Positions 17,647-26,535 of a stretch of 64,000 bases of DNA are shown here, piece after piece. Within the stretch, counting starts at the first letter, position 1, and every line of letters starts with the position of its first letter. The notes below the pieces were generated by a model. It was not told the origin of the DNA. It ran no database searches and saw only the letters and a list, made by a program, of their open reading frames with translations. The translations under genes were made by a program, and so were the position numbers. This DNA is from Hymenobacter psoromatis (GTDB taxonomy: Bacteria > Bacteroidota > Bacteroidia > Cytophagales > Hymenobacteraceae): contig CP014771.1 of NCBI GenBank assembly GCA_001596155.1, forward strand, positions 2,294,001 to 2,358,000. Direction: 5' to 3'.

Positions 17647-18642
17647 ATGAAAATCCTCGTCCTCCGCTTTTCCTCCATCGGCGACATCGTGCTGACGACG
17701 CCGGTGGTGCGGCAGCTCAAAACCCAGCTGCCGGGCGCGCAGGTGCATTTCGCCACCAAGCTTGCCTTTGCCCAGCTCTTCGAGGCCAGCCCGTACGTGG
17801 ATAAGCTGCACCTGCTGGGCGGCAGCCTGGGCGAGCTGGTGCGCGAGCTGCGCGCCGAGCGGTTCGATTTCATCGTGGATTTACATAATAACCTGCGCAC
17901 CAGGCTCATCCGGCTGCAACTGCCGGGCGTGCCGGGCCGGGCTTTTGACAAGCTCAACTGGCAGAAATACCTGCTGGTGCGCTTCAAAATAGACCGCCTA
18001 CCCCCCCTTCACATCGTGGACCGCTACCGGGCGGCCGCTGCGCCGCTGGGCATCCGCGACGATGGCGCGGGCCTGGATTACTTCATTCCGCCCGCGCAGG
18101 AAGTGGACGTGGCGGCGGCCCTACCCCCCGGTTTTCGGCCGGGGCACTACGTGGCGGTGGCCATCGGCGCGCAGCACGCCACCAAGCGCCTACCCCCCGA
18201 CAAGCTCATCGAGTTGGTACGCAACCTGGCCCCGCGCCTGGTAGTGCTGCTCGGCGGCCCGGAAGATGAGAGCACCGGCCGCCTTATCGAACAAGAAATC
18301 CAACATTTCCCCATTCACTCATTCACTCATTCACTCATTCACAACGGCTGTGGCCAGTTTTCGCTGCACCAATCGGCCTCGCTGCTGCGGCAGGCGCAGT
18401 TTGTGGTGAGCCACGACACGGGGCTGATGCACATCGCGGCGGCGTTTAAGAAGCAGATTTTCAGCGTGTGGGGCAATACGGTGCCGCAGTTTGGCATGTA
18501 CCCCTATCGCACGCCGTTTGAGGCGCTGGAGGTGCTGGGCCTACCCTGCCGGCCGTGCTCCAAGATTGGCTTTGCGCAGTGCCCGCAGGGGCATTTCAAG
18601 TGCATGAGGGAGCAGGACTTGGCGCGGGACTGGCCAACTTAA
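17647..18642 (+). CDS. Glycosyltransferase family 9 (heptosyltransferase type)
   Basis: A protein of 331 residues. MKILVLRFSSIGDIVLTTPV is the typical start of ADP-heptose:LPS heptosyltransferases. HYVAVAIGAQHATKRLP opens the donor domain, and VVSHDTGLMHIAAAFKK is the conserved donor-binding stretch. CRPCSKIGFAQCPQGHFKCM gives the family's Cys-rich C-terminus. Family knowledge: transfer of heptose or a related sugar to the lipopolysaccharide core at the inner membrane. Odd: residues about 217-232 (HFPIHSFTHSLIH) are encoded by a tandem DNA repeat (18304-18342) placed where homologues usually have a short loop before the N-x-CG strand; the frame is kept. Function is probably retained. Confidence 0.88.
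   Translation: MKILVLRFSSIGDIVLTTPVVRQLKTQLPGAQVHFATKLAFAQLFEASPYVDKLHLLGGSLGELVRELRAERFDFIVDLHNNLRTRLIRLQLPGVPGRAFDKLNWQKYLLVRFKIDRLPPLHIVDRYRAAAAPLGIRDDGAGLDYFIPPAQEVDVAAALPPGFRPGHYVAVAIGAQHATKRLPPDKLIELVRNLAPRLVVLLGGPEDESTGRLIEQEIQHFPIHSFTHSLIHNGCGQFSLHQSASLLRQAQFVVSHDTGLMHIAAAFKKQIFSVWGNTVPQFGMYPYRTPFEALEVLGLPCRPCSKIGFAQCPQGHFKCMREQDLARDWPT
18304..18342 (+). repeat. In-frame tandem repeat of ATTCACTC inside the GT9 gene
   Basis: CATTTCCCCATTCACTCATT is followed by further ATTCACTC units. The first 15 bases (CATTTCCCCATTCAC) recur as reverse complement at 51572-51586 in an intergenic stretch, and related units occur at 57557-57701. The repeat family has therefore entered a coding sequence without breaking the frame. 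Confidence 0.8.
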
Positions 18643-18651
18643 CCGGGGTAT

Positions 18652-18870
18652 TTATTTGGTTAGTGTTAACTTAAAAACGCGTCGCAAGCATACTATAGCG
18701 GGAATCAAAACAATAATTCCTAAGATAAAATAGCTGCCAAAATCAAGATTTTTGAAATGGGGATGATTTATCTTGTCAATTAATGCCCATACGTAACCGA
18801 AGCTTAATAGTAAGAAGAGTAGAGTCGCCATATAAAGGCCTAAGTGGCGAAAAGGCGAGATAAGCTTCAT
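18652..18870 (-). CDS. Small two-helix membrane protein, unknown
   Basis: 72 residues starting MKLISPFRHLGLYMATLLFL. Two hydrophobic segments (LYMATLLFLLLSFGYVWAL and FGSYFILGIIVLIPAIVCL) are separated by a short polar loop, DKINHPHFKNLD, and the protein ends in a basic tail. It lies 11 bp downstream of the OmpA/PD40 gene in the same direction, which supports co-transcription. The base composition is more AT-rich than its neighbours. No family was recognised. The inner-membrane location and the two-helix hairpin follow from the hydrophobic pattern only. Confidence 0.5.
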   Translation of the reverse strand: MKLISPFRHLGLYMATLLFLLLSFGYVWALIDKINHPHFKNLDFGSYFILGIIVLIPAIVCLRRVFKLTLTK

Positions 18871-18881
18871 ATAGTCAAGAG

Positions 18882-20960
18882 TTACTTCCAGTCGGCCCCG
18901 CCGCTCTTCTCGCCTTCGGGCTTAATCAAGCGGAACTCGACGCGGCGGTTGATGCGGGCGTCGGCCTCGGTTACCTCGTCTTTGATGGGCTTGCTGGAGC
19001 CGTAGCCGAAGCTCTCGATGCGGTTGGGCTGGAGCTTGCCTTTGCGCTCAATGTAGCGGCGAATTTCCTCGGCGCGGTCCTGCGAGAGCTTCTCGTTCAC
19101 GTCGGGGTCGCCGCGGCCGTCGGTGTAGCCCGCGATGCTGAGCCGGAACGTGGGGTGGTCCACCAGAAACAGCGTGATGCGGTCCAAGGTGGTGTGCATG
19201 CTGGGCAGAATACCCGACTTAGTGGCCTCAAATTCAATGTTTCGGAAGATGAGCGGCAGCTTGTAATCGATACTGTTGGTGAGCAGGCTCATTACGGTAT
19301 CGCCCTTCAGCTCAAACTTTTTCTCGACCGTGAAGGCGTCGGGACTTTGGATGAGCATGGCGTAGTGCGAGCCGTCCATGAGCTCAAAATCGAAGGAGCC
19401 GTCGGGCCGCAAGTACTTGCTGGCCACCTCAATACCATTATCCAGGTCGATGATGCTGACGATGCCTTTGAGCGGCTTGCTGCTCACCGAGTCGAGCAGC
19501 GTGCCGGCTACCTGGGTGGTGGCCAGCGGCTGGGCCTCCATCGGCAGCGGGAAGGAATAGAGGTCCAGGTTCTGTATGTCCTGGGCTTCGGAGCGGGCGT
19601 AGTAGAGGTTTTTGCTCTGGCTATCGATGGTGAAATAATATTCGGAGCCCTTGCCGTTTACGAGCGGGCCAATGTTGCGCGGTTCCTGCCAGTGGCCGCT
19701 TACCCGGTACGTTTTGTAGATGTCGAAATCACCAAAATTGAGTAATTGGCCGCGCGAGCTGAAGTACAAAACCTGGTAGAGGGGGTGGAAAAACGGGCTC
19801 ACCTCGCTCTCGCGGGTGTTCACGGTGGGTCCCAAGTTCATCGCCCTATCCCACTGCCCGTTCTTGCCTTTCACGGTGTAATAAATGTCGCTGAGGCCGA
19901 AGCCGCCGAGGCGGTCGGAGGCGAAATACAGCGTATCTTCTTTAGGCGAGAGCGTGGGCTGCGAGTCCCAGGCGGGCGAATTCACGAGCGGGCCGAGGCT
20001 TTTGGGGTTGCTCCACTGGCCGTCTTTGCCGAGCGTGGCGGTGAAGAGGTCGCAGTTGCCGTGGCAGGTGGGGCACTCGCAGCGGGCGAAAAATATCGTG
20101 CGCCCATCATGAGAGAAGCAGGCCGAGCCTTCGTTGTATTGCGAGTTGATGGGCTTGGGCAGCGGCTGGGCCTGCGACCACACATTGGGCGCTTCGAGGT
20201 GCGACACGTAGAGATTTTCGTCCGCCTTGGCACGCACTCCCTTACCCATCTGGCGCTTCGAGCTAAACAGCAGCACCGTATCGGCGGCGCCCAGCGCGGG
20301 GCCGTAGTCCGGAAACTTGGAGTTGATGGCGTCGCCCATGTTGGTGTACACGTTTTTGGGTGGGTGAAAGGTGTTGAGGCTCTTGCGATACTCCACCACC
20401 TCATAATATACTTTGAGGGGCACGTAGAGGTCGGCGGTTTTTTCCTCCAGCGAGTCGTAATAGAGCTGCACGCGCCGGATGTCGGTGCGGTGGTGCTTGA
20501 GGGCCAGCCGGAAATACGCCTTGGCCAATTCCTGCGACCGCGCGCTGGCGCTGTCGCGCTGCAAGAGCTGGCCCAGGTGCCAGAGCATGTCGGTATTACG
20601 GTAAAAATTCTCAATTCCAAACTGACCCACGTAGTTGGTCAGCAGCACTTTGGCCTCGGCGTAATGGTGGCGGCGCTCGGCTTTCTGGATGGCTTTGAGG
20701 GCCTTTTTATCTTCGAAAAACGCAATGCGGTTGACGTTCGGGAAGCTGGGGGTACCGTCGGGGTGCACGCGCAGGCGGCGCGTCACACGGCCCGTGAGAG
20801 CACGTTGGCGGTAAGGCGGGGGGGTAGGGCGGGCGGGCGCGGCGGCGGGCGGGGGCGGGGCCTTGGTGGGGCGCGGGGCTCGCTGCGCAGCGACTGGCCG
20901 GCGGCCGCCGGCCAGCACCAGCCAGCCCACCAGAATACAAAAGAGCAGTGAGCGAAACAT
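18882..20960 (-). CDS. OmpA-family outer-membrane protein with PD40 beta-propeller repeats
   Basis: 692 residues from the ATG at 20960, chosen because it gives the signal peptide MFRSLLFCILVGWLVLAG with cleavage near PVAAQ. A Pro/Ala-rich segment and a helical TPR-like stretch come first. WD40-like (PD40) strands follow, such as GSACFSHDGRTIFFARCE, QPTLSPKEDTLYFASDR and EVSPFFHPLYQVLYFSSRG. A carboxypeptidase-regulatory-like segment (AGTLLDSVSSKPLKGIVSI) precedes the C-terminal OmpA domain with IAGYTDGRGD and INRRVEFRL, which binds peptidoglycan in the family. This domain order is common in Bacteroidota, sometimes tied to the T9SS (PorE-like) or to envelope integrity. The exact role is unknown. 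Confidence 0.85.
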   Translation of the reverse strand: MFRSLLFCILVGWLVLAGGRRPVAAQRAPRPTKAPPPPAAAPARPTPPPYRQRALTGRVTRRLRVHPDGTPSFPNVNRIAFFEDKKALKAIQKAERRHHYAEAKVLLTNYVGQFGIENFYRNTDMLWHLGQLLQRDSASARSQELAKAYFRLALKHHRTDIRRVQLYYDSLEEKTADLYVPLKVYYEVVEYRKSLNTFHPPKNVYTNMGDAINSKFPDYGPALGAADTVLLFSSKRQMGKGVRAKADENLYVSHLEAPNVWSQAQPLPKPINSQYNEGSACFSHDGRTIFFARCECPTCHGNCDLFTATLGKDGQWSNPKSLGPLVNSPAWDSQPTLSPKEDTLYFASDRLGGFGLSDIYYTVKGKNGQWDRAMNLGPTVNTRESEVSPFFHPLYQVLYFSSRGQLLNFGDFDIYKTYRVSGHWQEPRNIGPLVNGKGSEYYFTIDSQSKNLYYARSEAQDIQNLDLYSFPLPMEAQPLATTQVAGTLLDSVSSKPLKGIVSIIDLDNGIEVASKYLRPDGSFDFELMDGSHYAMLIQSPDAFTVEKKFELKGDTVMSLLTNSIDYKLPLIFRNIEFEATKSGILPSMHTTLDRITLFLVDHPTFRLSIAGYTDGRGDPDVNEKLSQDRAEEIRRYIERKGKLQPNRIESFGYGSSKPIKDEVTEADARINRRVEFRLIKPEGEKSGGADWK

Positions 20961-21194
20961 AGCGCGTAATAAGTGGAAAATAATAAGAACGTGCAAGTTC
21001 TAACCAAACCGCCAATAGGAGCAAGTTACTATGCCCGTGCGCGCGGCAAACCGCCGGATTGGCGGCCGGCCCAGGGCTGGCACGGGCCTTGCCGCCCTAC
21101 CCCGCTGCCCCGGCTGTATCTTAGCCCAGCGGTAGCCGGCTGCCAGAGTGGCAGCCCCAGGCTGGCTTTGGCCAACCTTTTTTCTGCTTTGCCC

Positions 21195-23702
21195 ATGCCC
21201 TTTGATTTGCTCCGCTCCGGCCACGCGCTGGCTGGCGGCCCCGATTCGCCTTCCGATGCCATTGCCATTATGGCCGCCGACCCCGACCACCTGCTTTCCG
21301 CCGCCGATGCGCCCGATGTGTTGGCCATTTTGCCCGTGCGCAACACGGTGCTTTTTCCGGGGGTAGTGTTGCCCGTGACGGTGACGCGTAAAAAAAGCAT
21401 CCGGCTGGTGCGCAAGCTGGCCGCTAAAAACGAGAAGCTCATCGGTGTGGTGGCCCAGCGCCAGCCCGACGCCGACGAGCCCACCGCCGAGGACCTGTAC
21501 CCAGTGGGCACGCTGGCCCGCATTCTTAAAGTCATCGACCAGCCCGACGACACGGTTACCATCATCATTCAGGGTCAGGTGCGGTTTGCGGTGGGCGAGC
21601 AGCTCACGCACACGCCGCAACTCACGGTGCGGGCCACGTATTTTGACGAAAAGGCGCTGGATGCGGCCATCGACGGCGAGCTGGTGCTGCTGCAAAGCCT
21701 GCGCGAGGCTGCCGGCAAAGTGCTGGAATTGACGCCCGAAATCCCGATGGAGGCGCGCAATATGCTGGAGGGCATTCAGTCGCCGGCTTTTCTAATTCAC
21801 TTTCTCTCCTCCAACGTGCAGCTGGAACTGCCCGCCAAGCAGAAGCTGCTGGAGCTGGCCGAGCCCGAGGCCCAGGCCCGCCAGCTACTCGAAGCGCTGC
21901 TGCGCCAGATTGAACTGTTGGAGATTAAAAACGACATTCGCACCAAAGTGCACACCGGCATTGACGCCGAGCAGCGCGAGTATTTCCTGCGCAAGCAGCT
22001 CAAAACTTTGCAGGATGAGCTGGGCCAGGGCGAAGGCAGCCCCGAAGGCGACCTGGCTATGCTGCGCGAGCGGGCGCTCACTAAAAAGTGGCCCGAGGCC
22101 ACGGCCAAGCACTTCGAAAAGGAGCTGCAAAAGCTGACGCGCCTCAACCAGATGTCGCCCGACTACCCGGTGACGCTCAACTACGTAGAGTTTTTGCTGG
22201 ACCTGCCCTGGGGCGAAACGACCAAGGACAAATTCAACCTCAAAACGAGCAAGAAAATCCTCGACGCCGACCATTTCGGCCTCGAAAAAGTGAAGGAGCG
22301 CATCCTCGAATACTTGGCCGTGCTGAAGCTGAAGCAGGATTTGAAAGCGCCGATTTTATGCCTCTATGGGCCGCCCGGCGTGGGCAAGACTTCGCTGGGG
22401 CGCAGCATCGCGCAGGCGCTGGGCCGCAAATACGTGCGCCTGAGCCTGGGCGGCGTGCGCGACGAGGCCGAGATTCGGGGCCACCGCAAAACTTACGTGG
22501 GGGCCATGCCCGGCCGCATTATCTCGCAGATAAAGAAGGCCGGCGTGAGTAATCCGGTTATTATTCTGGATGAGATTGACAAGGTGAGCAGCGACTTCCG
22601 GGGCGACCCGTCGTCGGCGCTGCTGGAAGTGCTGGACCCTGAGCAGAACTCGACTTTCACCGATAATTACCTGGAAGTAGAGTACGATTTGAGTCGGGTG
22701 CTGTTCATCGCCACGGCCAACTCCTTGGAAACCATTCAGCCCGCCCTGCGCGACCGGATGGAGATTATCGACCTCACCGGCTATACCCAGGAGGAGAAGG
22801 TGCAGATTGCCAAGAAGCATCTCTGGCCCAAGCAATTGCGCGAGCACGGCCTGGGCGAAGCAGAAGTCAAAATAGCTGATGCCGCCCTGCACCGCGTGGC
22901 CGATGACTACACCCGCGAGAGCGGCGTGCGCAGCCTGGAGCGCCAGCTCGCGGCCCTCACCCGCAACCTGGCCCGCCGCAAGGCCAGCAAGGAATCCCTA
23001 CCCCCTCAGATTGAGCCAAGCGACGTGCTTAAGATTCTGGGCGCGCCGCGCTTCGAGCGCGACAAGGACCAGGACCACGACACGGCCGGCGTAGTTACGG
23101 GCCTGGCCTGGACCAGTGTGGGCGGCGATATCTTGTTCGTAGAGAGCCTCTTGAGCCGCGGCCGGGGCAAGCTCACGCTGAGCGGGCAGCTGGGCGACGT
23201 GATGAAGGAATCGGCGATTACGGCGCTGTCGTACCTGCGCTCGCGGGGCGATGAGCTAGGCATCGACCACCGCTTGTTTGAGCAGTACGACCTGCACATT
23301 CACTTTCCCGAGGGCGGCATTCCGAAGGATGGGCCGAGCGCGGGCATCGCCATTTTCACGAGCATCGCCTCGGCCTACACCCAGCGCAAAATTCGGCCGA
23401 AGATGGCCATGACCGGCGAAATCACGCTGCGCGGCCGGGTGCTGCCGGTGGGTGGCATCAAGGAAAAGCTGCTGGCCGCGCGCCGGGCGGGCATCGATAT
23501 GATTATCCTCTCGCCCAAAAACCGCAAGGACGTGGAGGAAATCCCGGCCGAGTACCTCAAGGGCGTGCGCATTCACTACGCTGAGCGCGTGGACGATGTG
23601 CTGGCCGTGGCCCTGCTGCCCGAGCTGGTGGCCCGCCCCCAAAAGCTACCCGTGCGCGACGAGGCCCCTACCCCCCTCGGCCCGAGCGTAGAGGTGCAGT
23701 AG
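21195..23702 (+). CDS. lon: ATP-dependent protease La (Lon)
   Basis: 835 residues from the ATG at 21195; the frame is open upstream but that part is unlike Lon. The N-terminal substrate domain starts at [19 protein letters not shown]. The AAA+ module has Walker A (GPPGVGKTS), Walker B (VIILDEIDK) and the arginine-finger region ALRDRMEII. The protease domain carries the Ser-Lys dyad: Ser in [11 protein letters not shown] and Lys in [14 protein letters not shown]. Length and order match LonA. Role: ATP-driven degradation of misfolded and regulatory proteins in the cytoplasm. It is divergent from the OmpA/PD40 gene across 234 bp, where no clear promoter was identified. Confidence 0.96.
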   Translation: MPFDLLRSGHALAGGPDSPSDAIAIMAADPDHLLSAADAPDVLAILPVRNTVLFPGVVLPVTVTRKKSIRLVRKLAAKNEKLIGVVAQRQPDADEPTAEDLYPVGTLARILKVIDQPDDTVTIIIQGQVRFAVGEQLTHTPQLTVRATYFDEKALDAAIDGELVLLQSLREAAGKVLELTPEIPMEARNMLEGIQSPAFLIHFLSSNVQLELPAKQKLLELAEPEAQARQLLEALLRQIELLEIKNDIRTKVHTGIDAEQREYFLRKQLKTLQDELGQGEGSPEGDLAMLRERALTKKWPEATAKHFEKELQKLTRLNQMSPDYPVTLNYVEFLLDLPWGETTKDKFNLKTSKKILDADHFGLEKVKERILEYLAVLKLKQDLKAPILCLYGPPGVGKTSLGRSIAQALGRKYVRLSLGGVRDEAEIRGHRKTYVGAMPGRIISQIKKAGVSNPVIILDEIDKVSSDFRGDPSSALLEVLDPEQNSTFTDNYLEVEYDLSRVLFIATANSLETIQPALRDRMEIIDLTGYTQEEKVQIAKKHLWPKQLREHGLGEAEVKIADAALHRVADDYTRESGVRSLERQLAALTRNLARRKASKESLPPQIEPSDVLKILGAPRFERDKDQDHDTAGVVTGLAWTSVGGDILFVESLLSRGRGKLTLSGQLGDVMKESAITALSYLRSRGDELGIDHRLFEQYDLHIHFPEGGIPKDGPSAGIAIFTSIASAYTQRKIRPKMAMTGEITLRGRVLPVGGIKEKLLAARRAGIDMIILSPKNRKDVEEIPAEYLKGVRIHYAERVDDVLAVALLPELVARPQKLPVRDEAPTPLGPSVEVQ

Positions 23703-23728
23703 CAAGGAAAGTGAGCTGCAAAACTCCT

Positions 23729-23775
23729 AAAAAAGAACGTCATTCCTCGGCAAGCTCGGAATGACGTTCTTTTTT
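23729..23775. terminator. Terminator made from an ACGTCATTCC-type palindrome, after lon
   Basis: 18-bp perfect stem: left arm 23729-23746 starts AAAAAAGAACGTCATTCC, right arm is 23758-23775, and the loop has 11 bases, with a long T run. The loop, TCGGCAAGCTC, together with the inner arms matches the family seen at 57111. It is a short version of that repeat and probably works as the lon terminator. Confidence 0.75.
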
Positions 23776-23825
23776 TGCCACCCTACTACCCACTATTTCG
23801 CGCGCACGCTCGTTACCTTGTCCGT

Positions 23826-24857
23826 ATGAAGCAACTGCTACCGTTTCTCCTTTTTTTGCCTTTCGCGGCCCAGGCGCAGCTGGGGGGCCGCGCGGCGTTT
23901 CCGTTTCTTTCCCTACCCCCCTCGGCGCAGCTGGCCGCACTGGGCGGCATGACGGCCTCGGCCCGCAGCACCGACCCCACGCAGTTTTTTGCTAACCCGG
24001 CGCTGCTCTACGCCGCCAACGACCACGCGGTGGCGGCCAACTACGTGGCCTACATCACCGATATCAGGCAGAGCACCCTGGCTTACTCCTTCAATACCGA
24101 AAAGCGCGGGCGCTTTGGGCTGGGAATGACGTATTTGAACTACGGCAGCCTGGAGAGCTACGATGCGGCGGGCAACTCGCTGGGCACTTTTTCGGTGAAT
24201 GAATACGCACTGGCGGCGGCCGACTCCTATACGTGGGGTAAGTTTACGGTGGGCGTCACGGGCAAGCTGGCCGTGTCGGGCATCGCGGGCAACCGCGCCG
24301 TGGGCCTGGCCGGCGACGCGGGCGTGCTCTACAAACCCCACGATGACCAGGAATTTACAGTGGGCCTGGTGGTAAAAAACGCGGGCTACATGCTCAAGCC
24401 CTACACCGCCTCCGCCCGCGAGCCCCTACCCCTCGATGTGCAGCTGGGCACCACTATCAAGCCCGAGCACATGCCGCTGCGCTTCACCTTCACGGCCCAC
24501 CACTTGCAGCAGTGGGATATTCAGTATCTCGACCCCAACACGACCACCACCAACGCGGCCGGCGACACGGTGCGGGCCCGCAAGAACTTCGGCGACAACC
24601 TGGCCCGGCACTTCACGGTGGGCGCCGAACTGCTGCTGGGCAAGGGTCTGAGCCTGCGCCTGGGCTACAACCACCTGCAAGCCCGCGAGTTGCGCCTCGA
24701 CAACGTGGGCGGCGGCGCGGGCTTCAGCTTCGGGGCAATGGTGCGGATTTCGCAGTTTCAGCTCGATTATACGTATGCCACCTTGCAGGCTGCCGGCAGT
24801 AGTAATTACTTCACGCTGAGCCGCAGCCTGGATAGCTTGTTTAAGAAGAATGAGTAA
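23826..24857 (+). CDS. porQ: Type IX secretion system protein PorQ
   Basis: 343 residues from the ATG at 23826, which gives a signal peptide ending AAQAQ. FPFLSLPPSAQLAALGGM, then DPTQFFANPALL, are the diagnostic PorQ start. Repeated amphipathic strands (YVAYITDIRQSTLAYSF, GRFGLGMTYLNYG, FTVGVTGKLAVSGI) indicate an outer-membrane beta-barrel. The last residues are SLDSLFKKNE. Family knowledge: PorQ, with PorU, PorV and PorZ, belongs to the attachment machinery that processes and anchors T9SS cargo at the cell surface. The T9SS cargo protein encoded at 9054 is a potential client. The gene stands alone here, framed by two palindromic repeats. Confidence 0.85.
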   Translation: MKQLLPFLLFLPFAAQAQLGGRAAFPFLSLPPSAQLAALGGMTASARSTDPTQFFANPALLYAANDHAVAANYVAYITDIRQSTLAYSFNTEKRGRFGLGMTYLNYGSLESYDAAGNSLGTFSVNEYALAAADSYTWGKFTVGVTGKLAVSGIAGNRAVGLAGDAGVLYKPHDDQEFTVGLVVKNAGYMLKPYTASAREPLPLDVQLGTTIKPEHMPLRFTFTAHHLQQWDIQYLDPNTTTTNAAGDTVRARKNFGDNLARHFTVGAELLLGKGLSLRLGYNHLQARELRLDNVGGGAGFSFGAMVRISQFQLDYTYATLQAAGSSNYFTLSRSLDSLFKKNE

Positions 24858-24890
24858 GTATAAACCGTTTACTAAAAACTTTGTGTTAAA

Positions 24891-24993
24891 AAGAACGTCA
24901 TGCTGAGCTTGTCGAAGCATCTCGCTCGCACTGCTGGGTTACTAACCCAACGATTCGAGCGAGATGCTTCGACAAGCTCAGCATGACGTTCTT
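24891..24993. repeat. Perfect long inverted repeat (38-bp arms), AACGTCATGCTGAGC family
   Basis: Arms 24891-24928 and 24956-24993 are perfectly complementary with a 27-base loop. The arm starts AAGAACGTCATGCTGAGCTT. It lies between porQ and hslU. Confidence 0.92.
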
Positions 24994-25028
24994 ATTTAAT
25001 CCTTTCGTCCCCCCGATTTCTACACCGA

Positions 25029-26462
25029 ATGCTAGACGACACCTTCCTGACCCCGGCCCAAATTGTGGCCGAACTCGACAAGTACATCATTGGCCAGCAC
25101 GAGGCCAAGCGCCACGTGGCCATTGCGTTGCGCAACCGCTGGCGCCGCCTGCACGCCCCGGCCGACATGCAGAAGGAGATTGTGCCCAATAATATTCTCA
25201 TGATTGGGGCCACCGGCGTGGGCAAGACCGAGATTGCCCGCCGCCTCGCTATCCTGGCCGACGCGCCCTTCGTGAAGGTCGAAGCCAGCAAGTTTACCGA
25301 AGTCGGCTACGTGGGGCGCGACGTGGAAAGCATGGTGCGCGACCTGGCCGAGCAGGCCGTGAGCCGCCTGCGCCAGCGCCGCCAGGAGGAAGTGAAAGCC
25401 CAGGCCGCCCAGGCCGTGGAGGACATTATTCTCGACGCGCTCATCCCGCCGCTCAAGGCCCCGGCCAAGGAGGGGGGTAGCAATTCCAGCCTGGGCTTTG
25501 GCATTGGCATCAGCGGCGAGCGCATTGCCGGCGATGCCGTGCCCGACTCGGACCAGGAGCTGAACGAGCGCACCCGCGAACGCTTTCGCCAGAAAATCCG
25601 CAACGGCGAGCTGGAAGACCGCCGCATCGAAATCAACGTGGCGCAGGGCGCGCCAAGCGTGGGCATCATGGGCGCGCCGGGCATGATGGACGAGGCCACC
25701 ATGTCGGGCCTGCAGGACATGCTGGGCTCGATGATGCCCAAGAAGTCGCGCAAGCGCAAAGTAACCGTGGCCGAAGCGCGCAAAGTCTTGCTGGATGAGG
25801 AAGCCGCCAAGCTCGTGGACATGGACGAAATCAAGGAAGAGGCCATCCGGCAGACCGAGAACGCGGGCATTATCTTTATTGACGAGATTGACAAAGTAGC
25901 CACCGCCAGCGGCAGCAAGGGCGGCGGCGGCCCCGACGTGAGCCGCCAGGGCGTGCAGCGCGACCTCCTACCCATCGTGGAAGGCTCGGCCGTGAACACC
26001 AAGTACGGCATTGTCAACACCGACCACATCCTGTTCATTGCCGCCGGCGCCTTCCACGTCAGCAAGCCCTCGGACCTCATTCCCGAGCTGCAAGGCCGCT
26101 TCCCCATCCGCGTCGAGCTGCAAAGCCTGACCAAGGACGATTTCTACCGCATCCTCAAAGACCCCAAAAACGCGCTCACCAAGCAGTACCAGGCCCTGCT
26201 GGCTTCCGAAGACGTGCAGCTGACTTTCGAAGACGAAGCCCTGCTCAAGCTGGCCGACATCGCCGCCGAGGTCAACAGCGAGGTCGAAAACATCGGTGCC
26301 CGCCGCCTGCACACCGTAATGAGTCGCCTGCTCAACGACCTGCTTTTCGACGTACCCGACAAAATCGAGGCTGGTGCGCAGCTCACCATCACGCCCCAGC
26401 TAGTGGAAGAGCGCCTGCGCGACATGGTGAAAAACCGCGACATGAGTCAGTACATCCTCTGA
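25029..26462 (+). CDS. hslU: ATP-dependent protease ATPase subunit HslU
   Basis: A protein of 477 residues. LTPAQIVAELDKYIIGQHEA is the HslU start. Walker A is IGATGVGKTEIARRLA, and VGRDVESMVRDL follows. The intermediate (I) domain lies roughly at 110-240. Walker B is IIFIDEIDKVA, with sensor and arginine-finger segments FIAAGAF and ELQGRFPIRVEL. The C-terminus DMSQYIL ends with the short tail that docks into HslV in the family. Role: unfoldase for the HslV peptidase in the cytoplasm. No hslV is present in this window, so the partner must be encoded elsewhere. Confidence 0.96.
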   Translation: MLDDTFLTPAQIVAELDKYIIGQHEAKRHVAIALRNRWRRLHAPADMQKEIVPNNILMIGATGVGKTEIARRLAILADAPFVKVEASKFTEVGYVGRDVESMVRDLAEQAVSRLRQRRQEEVKAQAAQAVEDIILDALIPPLKAPAKEGGSNSSLGFGIGISGERIAGDAVPDSDQELNERTRERFRQKIRNGELEDRRIEINVAQGAPSVGIMGAPGMMDEATMSGLQDMLGSMMPKKSRKRKVTVAEARKVLLDEEAAKLVDMDEIKEEAIRQTENAGIIFIDEIDKVATASGSKGGGGPDVSRQGVQRDLLPIVEGSAVNTKYGIVNTDHILFIAAGAFHVSKPSDLIPELQGRFPIRVELQSLTKDDFYRILKDPKNALTKQYQALLASEDVQLTFEDEALLKLADIAAEVNSEVENIGARRLHTVMSRLLNDLLFDVPDKIEAGAQLTITPQLVEERLRDMVKNRDMSQYIL

Positions 26463-26486
26463 GTTTTTTGAGGGAGTAGGGCGCAT

Positions 26487-26521
26487 AAAAAACCCCCGGC
26501 CGAGTTGGCCGGGGGTTTTTT
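26487..26521. terminator. Bidirectional terminator between hslU and susD
   Basis: Stem AAAAAACCCCCGGCC paired with GGCCGGGGGTTTTTT around a short loop. A T run on each strand serves both convergent genes. Confidence 0.9.
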
Positions 26522-26535
26522 AATAAATAACGGGT

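Noticed and set aside
18304..18342. Possible CRISPR-like array because of regular short repeats
   Set aside because: The units are 8 bases, tandem, without spacers and inside a coding gene. No cas gene is in the window.
19746..20951. 401-codon plus-strand frame opposite the OmpA/PD40 gene
   Set aside because: Shadow of a strongly supported gene, with no motif of its own. The same applies to the long frames at 5698-6228, 35744-36700 and 62136-62999.
20973..21194. N-terminal extension of Lon by 74 residues
   Set aside because: The extra residues do not resemble Lon, overlap the divergent promoter region and read like random translation. The ATG at 21195 gives the normal length.
25029..26462. 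hslU without hslV as evidence of a broken protease
   Set aside because: The gene is complete, and the two genes need not be adjacent. The absence of hslV from this window says nothing about the genome.
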